64,000 nucleotides of DNA from RYN-230 sp963829725 (lineage in GTDB: Bacteria; Actinomycetota; Actinomycetes; Streptosporangiales; Streptosporangiaceae). Each line of letters opens with the position of its first letter. Positions within the stretch are counted from its first letter, which is position 1. The position numbers and the translations under genes are program-made. This document shows positions 9,171 to 20,638 of the stretch, in pieces. Location of the stretch: the NCBI GenBank assembly GCA_963829725.1, contig CAWHJW010000016.1:1-64000 (forward strand), in the 5' to 3' direction. The notes beneath the pieces were generated by a model. The model was not told where the DNA came from, made no database searches, and saw only the letters and a program-made list of their open reading frames with translations.

Positions 9171-9725
9171 TCCGGAAAATGCGCGGAACGATCTCGCGAA
9201 AGTCAGCGGCGGCCAGGCAGGGGCAGGCAGGAGACACAGATCCGCTAGATCGAGACGAACCCTGCCAGGACCCCCTCCACAATCAACCCGGCAAGCCGCT
9301 CATCGCCCGTCAATGCGAAAGCCCAGCTCACAAGCCCAGACTCCTGAAGTCCGTGGTGTTGACGTCAGATCCTCTGTACGAGTTCTGGCCCGCAACAGGT
9401 CTTCTGCCACCGCGACTAATTTAGGCCGTTGACACCGCGTGAGCCGATCACGAAATCCGCGCCAGAGCCCATCACGCTGGCAGTCAACAGGAACAGACAA
9501 ACGGACACTCCCGCGCGGCACCGACACCTATCGGCGAGCCATCCTCTCCCGGTGCGCGGTGCAGGCCGATGGCCCTGCCGGATACCGGTCGTTGCGCCGC
9601 ATGCGTGCCGCTGGGCGAGGATACCCAATTTCAGGCTATGCCACGGAAGCTCTGTAGATGAAGGGAATCAGCATCTTGGTTGGGGTGCGGCTCTTTTGAA
9701 GGTGGGGCAATTCGGGCACGGCTGA
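9171..9725. other. Non-coding gap before the chimeric transposase gene
   Basis: 555 bases. Open frames here are short, overlapping and of shadow composition. The right part (about 9650-9725) probably contains the 3' end of the ISKra4-like element whose transposase lies just downstream. Nothing else can be supported. Confidence 0.45.
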
Positions 9726-11012
9726 TTATGCTGCCTGGGCTTGGGGTTTCTGGTAGCGGCTGTCGTGGTTGCGTAGCTTGTCTTGTTCGCGGTGGAAGGT
9801 GAAGTAGTCGTCGAAGTCGCCGTTGCCTTCGAGGGCGCGGAGCCGGAGGACGGCCTCGGCGCCGTCGAGGCTCCATCGTGCGCCGGTGACCTGCATGCGG
9901 TCCTTGACGAGCCAGCGTGCTGCGCCCTCGATAAGGCCGCTGGCGACGGGCCAGCCGGCTCGGAGGAAGGCGGGGTAGTCCAGGTAGTCCTGCTTGTTCT
10001 CCAGGTAGTCCGCGCAGGCGTCGGCTCCGGCGCGTTCTGCGGGGCTGTATTCCCAGGTGGTGGCGCGGCGGCGGATCCCGGTGCGGACGTCGCGGTGCCT
10101 GCCGGCCAGGATCTTGCCGGCCTGCTCTTTCACCCAGGCGCGGGCCAGGGGGTCGCCGGGGTAGAAGAAGCTGCCCGCGGCCTTCCACAGGTACTGCACG
10201 ACGTGGATGAAGTCGATCAGGACGGGCACCTCGGCCTGGCGTTCCGCGGCGAGGGCGGTGATGGCGGCGATCTGGGCGTTGTTGCCGCCCACGACGGCGA
10301 TCCAGGGGCGGGCGTGATCAGGGTCGCGGCGGTCTGCCTCCGCGAACGCGTCCGCGATGACCTGCGCGATCGGCTTGCGCACCGATGCGAACAGCGTCTT
10401 CCCCTCCGCCTTCGGCCCGGGCGCGAGCCGCGGGGAGTTCCCGGGACCGGGGCGTGCCGGGCCGAACAGCGCGGCGAGGATGTCATCCGCGGTGCGGGGC
10501 GCGGGCGGGATGTCGGCGACCGCGGCCAGCTCGGCCGTCCGCTTGCGGGACTTGCGCAGGTCAGCGGGGTCATCGGGCCAGCCGCTTTCCGCCGCGGCCT
10601 CCGCGCGGGCCTTCGCGGCCCTCGCGGTGGCGGGCCGTAGCGCTTCCGGCAGCACCGGGAACGCGGACCCGTCAGCGGTGATCAGCAGCCCGGTCCCCGC
10701 CGGGGATGGTCCCGGCAGCCGGGACGCGTAGAACGCGCTGAAATCGGCGGCGGAGCCGATGGCCAGCGCCAACCCCAACCCCAGCAAGAAGACAGCCAGG
10801 CCGATGCCCTGCAACCATGGGTCGTTCGTGGCCGCATGACCTTTGAGAGCTTTAACCCGCAGCAAGAGAAGAACGAGCAGAATGACAGCGACCCAGACGC
10901 CTGCGAACCGGGTCCATCTTGTCTGGCCGGCCTTGACACCGACGGACGCTGCGATCCAATAGATCCAGAAGGCTACCCAGCCAGCGGGGATGACAACGTC
11001 AATGACATGCAT
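9726..11012 (-). CDS. Chimeric ORF: methyltransferase N-terminus fused to ISKra4-type transposase
   Basis: 428 residues. Residues 1 to about 85 (GWVAFWIYWIAASVGVKAG, then hydrophobic helices) resemble the membrane start of isoprenylcysteine carboxyl methyltransferase-family proteins. From about residue 87 (ADFSAFYASRLPG) the sequence is that of ISKra4-family transposases: a first Asp in LLITADGSAF, LIDFIHVVQYLWKAA, and WPVASGLIEGAARWLVKDRM with the Glu. The usual VDGN motif reads VGGN here, so a catalytic-looking Asp seems lost. The transposase N-terminus is missing. It reads as an insertion or deletion fusion and is probably inactive as either enzyme. Confidence 0.7.
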   Translation of the reverse strand: MHVIDVVIPAGWVAFWIYWIAASVGVKAGQTRWTRFAGVWVAVILLVLLLLRVKALKGHAATNDPWLQGIGLAVFLLGLGLALAIGSAADFSAFYASRLPGPSPAGTGLLITADGSAFPVLPEALRPATARAAKARAEAAAESGWPDDPADLRKSRKRTAELAAVADIPPAPRTADDILAALFGPARPGPGNSPRLAPGPKAEGKTLFASVRKPIAQVIADAFAEADRRDPDHARPWIAVVGGNNAQIAAITALAAERQAEVPVLIDFIHVVQYLWKAAGSFFYPGDPLARAWVKEQAGKILAGRHRDVRTGIRRRATTWEYSPAERAGADACADYLENKQDYLDYPAFLRAGWPVASGLIEGAARWLVKDRMQVTGARWSLDGAEAVLRLRALEGNGDFDDYFTFHREQDKLRNHDSRYQKPQAQAA

Positions 11013-11184
11013 CGAAAAACTCCCAGACCATGGGACGACAGCGAAGCGAACTACGGCGCCCCGGTGACGCGTTCCGGGACCAGGCTTGCTGGATGGGCCG
11101 GTAGTCGATCACGGCAATGCCTTCCTGCTGGATGATCTCGCGGGCCTGCGGCGATGCCAGAAATTCATAGTCAGCTCGCGGCAT
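10999..11184 (-). CDS. Short hypothetical ORF, possibly a remnant
   Basis: 61 residues beginning MPRADYEFLASPQAREIIQQ; the first half has normal protein composition while the second half is Arg-rich and overlaps the chimeric transposase start. It may be the truncated start of a gene destroyed by the same rearrangement. I do not recognise it. Confidence 0.25.
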   Translation of the reverse strand: MPRADYEFLASPQAREIIQQEGIAVIDYRPIQQAWSRNASPGRRSSLRCRPMVWEFFDACH

Positions 11185-11466
11185 GCTGCCCGCCCGCTCG
11201 TGCAGCCGGGAGAAGACCGAGGCCAGCCGCTCTACCGTGCGCTCGTGCAGCTCGGCCTAGCGCCGGCTCAGCTCGGGCTACCCGGGCCGCGTGCAGGCGG
11301 GATTCCTGCACTAAATATAGCGAGCGACCTCATACCGCCGAGGATCGCGGCGTACGCCGCGATCGCGGTGAGTGGCACCTGGCGTGCAGCGAGGAGGTGC
11401 TCGGTTGGGGATGGCTTCCCCGCTGTGCCGGTTCTAGCCTCCAGTTATCGAGACCGGGAGGCTGTC
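11185..11466. other. Intergenic segment
   Basis: About 280 bases with no supported gene. The 3' end should carry the promoter for the interrupted gene that starts at 11467; a GGGAGG ribosome-binding site is at about 11456-11461. Confidence 0.4.
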
Positions 11467-11550
11467 ATGGCCGATTATGCGACTTTGCTGCGGGACCGGG
11501 TGAGCCTGGCGGTCCGCTCTGTGGACCGGATTTTCCTGCAGGTTATCTGA
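11467..11550 (+). pseudogene. Severed N-terminus of the unknown-function gene at 11700
   Basis: ATG at 11467 with GGGAGG six bases upstream encodes MADYATLLRDRVSLAVRSVD, then RIFLQ, and stops inside a small inserted element (VI and TGA). Deleting the element together with one copy of its target duplication joins this to GYVPHLQTPGWCARF in frame, matching the usual opening of the family as I recall it. So the first 25 codons of the gene have been cut off by the insertion. Confidence 0.7.
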
Positions 11551-11778
11551 AGCCCTCCCTGTGTATGCCGCACCTGACCAGGACGCCTGCGGCGTGGACA
11601 TGTAGCTGAACAGCGTTCACGTAGTAGCCACTTGGTTCTAAAAACGGCAGCGGCAAGGGGATTTGCACGGGTCTGCGGCGGAGACCCTGTTCAGGTAACG
11701 TGTCCACCACGCAGCAAAAAGCACACAAAACACCCGCGGCGGCTACAGCAAGGACACCCAAATTCGGGCTTGAGATAA
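11543..11778. mobile_element. MITE-like 236-bp insertion with 6-bp target duplication
   Basis: The ends are inverted repeats of 13 bases with one mismatch: TTATCTGAAGCCC at the left, and TTATCTCAAGCCC read inward from the right. TGCAGG flanks it on both sides (11537-11542 and 11779-11784). It is too short for a transposase and has no credible ORF. Excision with one TGCAGG restores a 539-residue reading frame exactly. Confidence 0.78.
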
Positions 11779-13328
11779 TGCAGGGGTACGTGCCGCATCT
11801 GCAGACCCCGGGCTGGTGTGCGAGGTTCCTGCGCGAGCAGCGCGGGTTCTGCTATCCCTCCTCGAGGGCGTTCGGCGAGGTGGGGAAGGCGCACGAGGCC
11901 GCGATCAGGAACTTCGCTAAGCAGAACGCCATCCCGGTGATCCACTTCGCCAAGGGCGAGAACAAGGAGGAGATCGCCCGTCCCTACCTGGAGGCGGCTG
12001 CCGCTGAGGACGGCAGGGGCAAGGTGGCGCTGATCGGCATCGCCCAGGAGAAGGCGTCGGCGTGGCGCTCATGGGCAGGCAAGAAGCGCGACCGCAGTGG
12101 CCGGGTTTGGCAGGAGTGGGGCCGGCAGATGACCTTTGTCAACCACTTCTACTTTTACCTGTGGGATGCGGAGTGGGGGCCGACGTTCTGGAAGACCAGC
12201 TGCTATGCGCCGTTCCCGGTCTGGATCTGGCTGAACGGGCACGAGTGGGCCAAGCGCCAGCTGGATAAGGCCCGGATCGGGTATGCCGCGCTGGACAACG
12301 GATTCCGCTCTTGCGCCGATCCGGCGCTGCTGCAGCGGGTGTGCGGCAGGCTCGGCCCGGGCGCGGTCACCGCGTTCTTCTGGCGCTGGTTTGCCCGGCT
12401 CCCGCAGGTGCTCACCCCCGGAGACCTGCGCGCTGGGTACGTCTGCGAGCTGGCGTTCCGGCAGTTCGAGGTGGCCGGCACCCTGGTGTTTGACCGTCCT
12501 GCTGCCGGGCGGGCGTTCTTCGAGGGGCTCATCCGTGATCACCTGGACATCGGGCGCCCTGACTGCGTGTCGCTCACCTTCGGCCGGCGGATCAACACCC
12601 GGACACCGGGTCCTTTCCGCACCAAAGTCATCACCCAGGGAGTCGATCCGCAGATCAGCTGCTACTACAAGGCCAGCCGGATCAAGCAGTATTTCAAGGC
12701 GCACCGGGCATTGCGGACCGAGACGGTCATCTGCGATACCCGGGATTTCGGGATCGGGCGGCGCGTCTGCCTGGAGAACTGGAACGCCCTGCGGGCTGCT
12801 GGCGAATACGCCAGCCAGCGTCTGTGCGACGCTGAAGCCGCAGACGCTCAGCCCGCCCCCGACACCGTCACCTTCGCCGAGGTGACCAGGCCCACCGCCA
12901 CCGCCGAGGGCCTGCATGCGCCCGCGCTGCGCTTCGGTGACCCCCGTGTCATGGCCGTGCTGGCCGCCACGCTGCGGTTCACCCACCTGATCGCCGGATC
13001 CGGCAACCGGTCCCTGACCGAGCTCGTCTCGGCCCTGCTGGGCATCCCTTACACCAGCCGGCAGGCCACATATGACCTGAGGCGGCTGCGCCGCAAACAG
13101 ATCATCGAACGCCTCCCCGGCACCCACCGCTACCAGCTCACCCCCCACGGCCGCGCGATCGCTGCCCTATTTACCAAGACCTACGCGCGCGTTCTCACCC
13201 CAGGCCTGATCGCCTTCAGCCCCGCCCTCCCCGACGATCTTGCGCGGCGCTCGCCACTTGCCACTGCCTGGCGGCAACTCGACCGCACCCTCGACCGGCA
13301 CATCACAGCCGGGCTGGCCGCCGCATGA
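11700..13328 (+). CDS. Conserved protein of unknown function with C-terminal winged helix (main part of interrupted gene)
   Basis: 542 residues from a GTG inside the inserted element; true family sequence starts at GYVPHLQTPGW near residue 30. Conserved-looking blocks are FVNHFYFYLWDAEWGPTFWK, CSCADP-like ALDNGFRSCADPALLQR, and KASRIKQYFKAHRALRTET followed by NTRDFG-like CDTRDFGIGRR. The last 110 residues (SLTELVSALLGIPYTSRQAT, then YDLRRLRRKQIIERLPGTHRY) look like a winged helix. I recall this as a widespread bacterial family without known function, often in several copies. Whether the GTG rescues translation after the insertion cannot be told. Confidence 0.6.
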   Translation: MSTTQQKAHKTPAAATARTPKFGLEIMQGYVPHLQTPGWCARFLREQRGFCYPSSRAFGEVGKAHEAAIRNFAKQNAIPVIHFAKGENKEEIARPYLEAAAAEDGRGKVALIGIAQEKASAWRSWAGKKRDRSGRVWQEWGRQMTFVNHFYFYLWDAEWGPTFWKTSCYAPFPVWIWLNGHEWAKRQLDKARIGYAALDNGFRSCADPALLQRVCGRLGPGAVTAFFWRWFARLPQVLTPGDLRAGYVCELAFRQFEVAGTLVFDRPAAGRAFFEGLIRDHLDIGRPDCVSLTFGRRINTRTPGPFRTKVITQGVDPQISCYYKASRIKQYFKAHRALRTETVICDTRDFGIGRRVCLENWNALRAAGEYASQRLCDAEAADAQPAPDTVTFAEVTRPTATAEGLHAPALRFGDPRVMAVLAATLRFTHLIAGSGNRSLTELVSALLGIPYTSRQATYDLRRLRRKQIIERLPGTHRYQLTPHGRAIAALFTKTYARVLTPGLIAFSPALPDDLARRSPLATAWRQLDRTLDRHITAGLAAA

Positions 13329-13570
13329 CACGCAAAACTTGATCTGACCAGAAACCCGGCCGGGGCCTAATGGGGTTAGCTGCGTTCACTCGGGCTCGGC
13401 CCGCCGCAGCGCCAGGGCCGGTTCCGGCACTGCCGCGCCAGGGCCAGTTCCGGCATTGCCGCCGCAAGCTGCCTGGCGTCGAGCTGGTCCGCGAGCCGCT
13501 CGTTCTGCTCGGCCCGCTCGCTGATCCTGGGCAACCGAGAATATCGTGAGTCGGCTGGTTGCGTGCAGAG

Positions 13571-14846
13571 CTACAGGGTCTCGGTGGCGCGGGCGGGCTC
13601 GGGCTGCGGTGGCCCGGCTGGTTCCCACTCGCCGGCGGAGCGCGCGTAGGGGTACCAGAGGAGATCACGTCCGAGCCGCAACTGCAGCCGTCCTGCGGTG
13701 ACCCGGTTGCGGGTGATTCTGGCCGGCGCCCCCGCAGCGTCACGCAAGGCCGTGCGCGCTGCCTTCATCAGTTCCGCGGCGTCGGCTGCTTCCGTGCCGG
13801 GATCCCATTCGTTGCGCAGTACCTCGAGGCCGGACGCGGCGCCGTAGCGCCAGGCCAGCGCCTGGCGGGTTAGTTCCTGCCCGCTGGTGCCGCTGTTCGC
13901 GGCCAGCGCGGCGAAGGCCGGGGTTCCTAGCGCGTTTTCGGCCCGGCGGGCCAGGTCGTGGTCGGCGTCGAGGGACAGCCCAGCGTCGGGGGTGAGGCCA
14001 ACGGCCAGTTCCCAGGCGCGCCGCGCCGCGTCCGCGGCGAGCGACAGCAGGTCATCACGGAGCCCGGCGCGCCAGGCGGGCGGGTCCATCGGGAGCGCCG
14101 CGGGATGCCCGGGCCGGGCGGCCGGCAGCGGCGGCACGGGGACCGGGCCTGGTGCGGCTCCGGAGAGCAGGGCGGCCCGCGCATCCACGCCCGGGTCAGC
14201 GGGCGCCTGGCTGGCCCCATCCGGAGCTCCGCCATCTAGTGCGCTGGGCCACGCCACGGGCGTCGCCTTGGCCTGAGGCGGCGGGCTGGGTGGCAGCCAG
14301 GCCGCGGCGGCGGGCCCGCAGCCCGGCGAGCACCTCGCCCCGGGTCCGTCCGCGCAGCAGCAGGACTGTGAACGGGTCCGCGTCCAGGGCGTCGGCGACC
14401 AGGTAGCAGACCGCCGCTGAGTGCTTGCACGGGTCGGCGTCGTCGGGGCAGGTGCAGCGGGGTCCCACCTCGCCCGCGCCAGGAAGCAGGTCCAGGCCAG
14501 CCACGGCGACGTCACTGGCAACCTGGGGCGGCAGGTCACCGTCCAGCATCGCGGCGGCACGGCCGAGCTGAGCGGAGATCGCGTCCAGCACCTGGTCCCA
14601 CTCGCCGTCGGTGAACCGCCGGACCCGGACCCGGACGTCATACGGGCTCACCCGGCGCCCCTGGACCTGGGCCCGCGCCTCCCCGGGGGCGAGGACAAGC
14701 TCGCCGACCGCCCCTTCGCGGGCGTAGTCCCGGCCGCGGGGCAGCCGGTTGGGGTCCAGCCGGGCCCGCTGCTCCAGTGCATCCACCCAGGCCCGGCCCC
14801 ACCAGGTGTGACCCTGCACCGGCGGTGTGCCGCCCGCGGTGGTCAT
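13571..14846 (-). CDS. SWIM zinc-finger protein (frameshifted)
   Basis: The first frame (start 14846, MTTAGGTPPVQGHTWWGRAW) contains a SWIM zinc finger, CTCPDDADPCKHSAAVCY (CxC...CxH), near residues 130-150. After about 14230-14300 coding continues in another frame to a stop at 13571 (AAALLSG... GQELTRQALAWRYGAASGLEVL). Joined, the product is about 425 residues, normal for actinobacterial SWIM proteins. Its start overlaps the stop of the SNF2 helicase gene by ATGA, the usual pairing. SWIM domains bind DNA or protein; the pair is thought to act in chromatin or DNA-repair-like remodelling, which is inference. The frame change may be a sequencing error. Confidence 0.75.
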
Positions 14847-17695
14847 GACGCCGCCCGCAGCGACACTAGCCCGGCGAGCTCATCGTCGGACAGTTCCGCG
14901 ATCCAGCCTTCCCCGGAGCCGATGACAGCGTCCGCCAGCTCGCGTTTGGTATCGAGAAGGGATGCGATGCGGTCCTCAAGCGTTCCCTCGGTGATCAGCC
15001 GGTGCACCTGGACCGGGCGGTCCTGCCCGATCCGGTAGGCACGGTCGGTTGCCTGGTCCTCCACTGCGGGGTTCCACCAGCGGTCGTAGTGCAGCACATG
15101 AGTCGCCCGGGTGAGGGTCAGGCCGGTGCCGCCGGCCTTCAGCGACAGCAGGAACACCGGCGCGTGACCGGCCTGGAACTGCTCCACCATCTCCTCGCGG
15201 CGGCGCACCGGGACCCCGCCGTGCAGGAACAGCGACCGGATACCGCGCCCGTCCAGATGCTGCTGCAGCAGCGTGGCCATCTGCGTGTACTGGGTGAACA
15301 CCAGCATCGACTCACCGCTGGCCAGGATCACGTCGGCCAGTTCGTCGAAGGCGGCCAGCTTGCCGGAACGGCCCGCCAGCGGCCCGGGCTGCTTCAGGTA
15401 CTGCGCTGGGTGATTGCAGATCTGCTTGAGCGCGGTCAGCAGCTTGAACACCAGCCCGGCCCGCTCGATCCCCTCGCTGCTCTCGATCGCTGCCATGGTC
15501 TCGCGGACCACCGCCTCATAGAGGGTGACCTGCTCGGCGGTCAGCGGCACGATCCGGTCCGTCTCCGTCTTGGGCGGCAGCTCGGGCGCGATCCCCGGGT
15601 CGGATTTCTTGCGCCGCAGCAGGAACGGCCGCACCAGCGCGGCGAACCGGGATGTCGCCTCTGCGTCGCGGTACCTCTCCACCGGGACCGCTATCCGGCG
15701 GGTGAAGGACTCCAGTTGCCCGAGCAGCCCCGGCGTGGTCCAGTCCAGGATCGACCACAGCTCCGACAGCCGGTTCTCCACCGGCGTGCCGGTCAGCGCG
15801 ATCCGGGCCGGCGCCGGCAGCGCGCGTAGTTCCCGGGCGGTGCGCGAGAGCGGGTTCTTGGCGTGCTGGGCTTCGTCGGCGGCCACCAGGCCCCAGCCGA
15901 TCCCAGCCAGCTCTGCCGAGTCCCGCAGCACCACGCCGTAGGTCACCAGGACGATTTCGTCCGCGGCCACGTCGCGCAGATGCCGCCCGCCGCCGTGGTA
16001 GCGCCGGACCGGGACGTCCGGTGCGAACCGGCGCACCTCCCGCTCCCAGGTGCCCAGCAGCGAGGCCGGGCAGACCACCAGTGTCGGCCCGGCCTTCGCT
16101 GCCCGCCGGTGCAGGTGCAGGGCGATCACCTGGATCGTCTTGCCGAGTCCCATGTCGTCGGCCAGGCAGCCGCCGAGTCCCGCGTCACACATGGCTGCCA
16201 GCCAGGCCACTCCCCGCTGCTGGTATGGGCGGAGTGTCGCCTCCAGGCCGGGCGGCGGCGCCAGTTCAGGTGGTGCCGCCGCCATCCCGGCCACCTGGCC
16301 GGCGAAATCGGCGAACAGGCCGTCAGCGACGACGGTGACCGTCTCGCCATCGATCTCGGCGCTGCCCGCCAGCACGGCGCCCAGTGCCTCCATCGCGCGC
16401 ATCCGGGTGCGCGGCGGCCGCCGCAGCTTCGCCAGCAGCACCGGGTCCAGGGTCACCCACCGGCCGCGCAGCCGGATCAGCGGCCGTTTCGCCTCCGCGA
16501 GTTCCGCGATCTCGTCGCCGTCCAGCGCTTCCCCGCCGAGGGTGAGCTGCCAGCGGAACTCCAGCAGCGCGTCCAAGCTGAGCCCGGCCTCAGTCAGCCG
16601 CTCCGGGGCCGGCGTGGGAACCGCCTGCAGCGTGAGCCCGTCGCCGAGGCTGGCGGGCCACAGCACCTCGATGCCGGCCCCGGCCAGTTCCTCGGCCGCC
16701 GGGCCGAGCAGGCTGGCCACCGCGTCATCGTCCAGTTCCAGCACTGCGGGGCTGGCCTGCTCCAGCAGCGGGGCCAGCGGCGGCCACACCGCTGCGCCGC
16801 GCCGCAGCGCCAGCAGCAGGTCGGTGTCCGCCTGCGCGCCGAACCGCGCCAGCACCCGCTCCGGCTGGTCCCACAGCGCGGCTGCGTCCACGATCAGGCT
16901 CGGGTCCGCGGTGCTTCGCAACTGCAGAACCATGCGGAACGCCGGTACCGCCTCGTCGGGCTCGCCCGTGCCGGGTCGTGCGGTGCCGGCGGCAGGACTT
17001 CCGGCGTCCTCGTCTTCCCACTCGCTGGCCAGCTGTGCTGGCGGCGGGATGGCCTCGATCCGAAGGCCCAGGCGTGCGCCTGCGGACAGGCCCTCGGTGG
17101 TATCGGCCAGCCACTCCGCCAGATCGGTGACCGGAGTTGGCCCGGCCCCGGCGAACGCCGGTGACCGCACTGTGCGAGGCGCTGCCGCACTGCGGACCAG
17201 TGTGTCCGCGATTGCATCCCAGAACGCGCGGATCAGGGATTCCGGCGAGCGCAGGCGCATCGGGCGCGAGCCCGGGACCGCGAGAGCATGCGCCGCGGCC
17301 GGGAACGCGGCGGCAAGCTCGGCCAGCCAGGCAAGATCGGCTGGGTCTAGCGGCCCGGCCCGCCAGGCGTCTGCGCCGCCCCCGGTGACGGTGGGCAGCA
17401 GACGTCCCCGCGCGACTAAACCGACCCCAGCGATCGCGGCCGCCGACCATACGCTGACAGACCGCCGCACCGGCGCATCAGGCCGGCTCGCCGCCCCCGG
17501 ATTAACGGCTAGCAGCATGGGCAGGGCGTCAGCCACGGGGACCAGATCCGCCGAGACCAGCCGCTTGCGGATCCCGTACCGGCCGCCAGCAACGACAAGC
17601 TCCAGCTTGCCCGATCCGGAACCGGTACCCCAGAATGCGAACACGCCACGCCGGGGGATCACGTCCGGAACGAAAACCGCCTCGCCATCCAGCAC
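14843..17695 (-). CDS. SNF2/RapA-family DEAD-like helicase
   Basis: About 950 residues from the GTG at 17695 (VLDGEAVFVPDVIPRRG); the frame stays open to 18127, but that stretch does not look like protein. The helicase core is in the C-terminal half: motif I DDMGLGKTIQVIALHL near residue 512, motif II DEAQH near 603, LTGTPVENRLSELWSILDW, RRKKSD, and motifs V-VI GGTGLTLTRATHVLHYDRWW followed by DQATDRAYRIGQ. The N-terminal half matches the SNF2_N-associated extension of actinobacterial proteins. It is an ATP-dependent DNA translocase; the coupled SWIM gene follows at a four-base overlap. Confidence 0.9.
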   Translation of the reverse strand: MLDGEAVFVPDVIPRRGVFAFWGTGSGSGKLELVVAGGRYGIRKRLVSADLVPVADALPMLLAVNPGAASRPDAPVRRSVSVWSAAAIAGVGLVARGRLLPTVTGGGADAWRAGPLDPADLAWLAELAAAFPAAAHALAVPGSRPMRLRSPESLIRAFWDAIADTLVRSAAAPRTVRSPAFAGAGPTPVTDLAEWLADTTEGLSAGARLGLRIEAIPPPAQLASEWEDEDAGSPAAGTARPGTGEPDEAVPAFRMVLQLRSTADPSLIVDAAALWDQPERVLARFGAQADTDLLLALRRGAAVWPPLAPLLEQASPAVLELDDDAVASLLGPAAEELAGAGIEVLWPASLGDGLTLQAVPTPAPERLTEAGLSLDALLEFRWQLTLGGEALDGDEIAELAEAKRPLIRLRGRWVTLDPVLLAKLRRPPRTRMRAMEALGAVLAGSAEIDGETVTVVADGLFADFAGQVAGMAAAPPELAPPPGLEATLRPYQQRGVAWLAAMCDAGLGGCLADDMGLGKTIQVIALHLHRRAAKAGPTLVVCPASLLGTWEREVRRFAPDVPVRRYHGGGRHLRDVAADEIVLVTYGVVLRDSAELAGIGWGLVAADEAQHAKNPLSRTARELRALPAPARIALTGTPVENRLSELWSILDWTTPGLLGQLESFTRRIAVPVERYRDAEATSRFAALVRPFLLRRKKSDPGIAPELPPKTETDRIVPLTAEQVTLYEAVVRETMAAIESSEGIERAGLVFKLLTALKQICNHPAQYLKQPGPLAGRSGKLAAFDELADVILASGESMLVFTQYTQMATLLQQHLDGRGIRSLFLHGGVPVRRREEMVEQFQAGHAPVFLLSLKAGGTGLTLTRATHVLHYDRWWNPAVEDQATDRAYRIGQDRPVQVHRLITEGTLEDRIASLLDTKRELADAVIGSGEGWIAELSDDELAGLVSLRAAS

Positions 17696-17970
17696 AGCAC
17701 ACGCACGATACAGGTCAGGCCGGAGGGCTTCGAGCGGGATTGGCCTGATCCGTTGGCTGAGTGGCGGTTGAGCGGCTACGCGGCATGAGTGGTTCTGCAC
17801 GTCAATGCCGGGGTGGATCTCCGCAGCGGTCGCCTGGGCTTCTCGTAGAGATCCGGTCTGACCAGGGTACGGCGCATCGACGAGCCGATGCGGGACATCG
17901 GGAGACGCCTCGAAGGTACGGTGGCAGCATCTCATGCCACCATGGCAGAGATCTTCGCGGTTGGCCCGAC

Positions 17971-20492
<2,522 letters not shown>

Positions 20493-20638
20493 GCGCTGAA
20501 TCTAACCCTCAGCGCGCGACGACGACAGTCCCAAGCCTGGGAGGGTGAGCGGGAATTCCCGTCCGGTCTCAGCGGAGCCACCGTCAGAGCCCGCCGAGCG
20601 TTTCCGGGAGAGGGCCGCGTCCCGCCGCCGGTGTCGAC

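Noticed and set aside
12069..13148. Minus-strand 359-residue ORF opposite the unknown-function gene
   Set aside because: Shadow of the conserved plus-strand gene, with Gly/Asp/Arg-rich composition.
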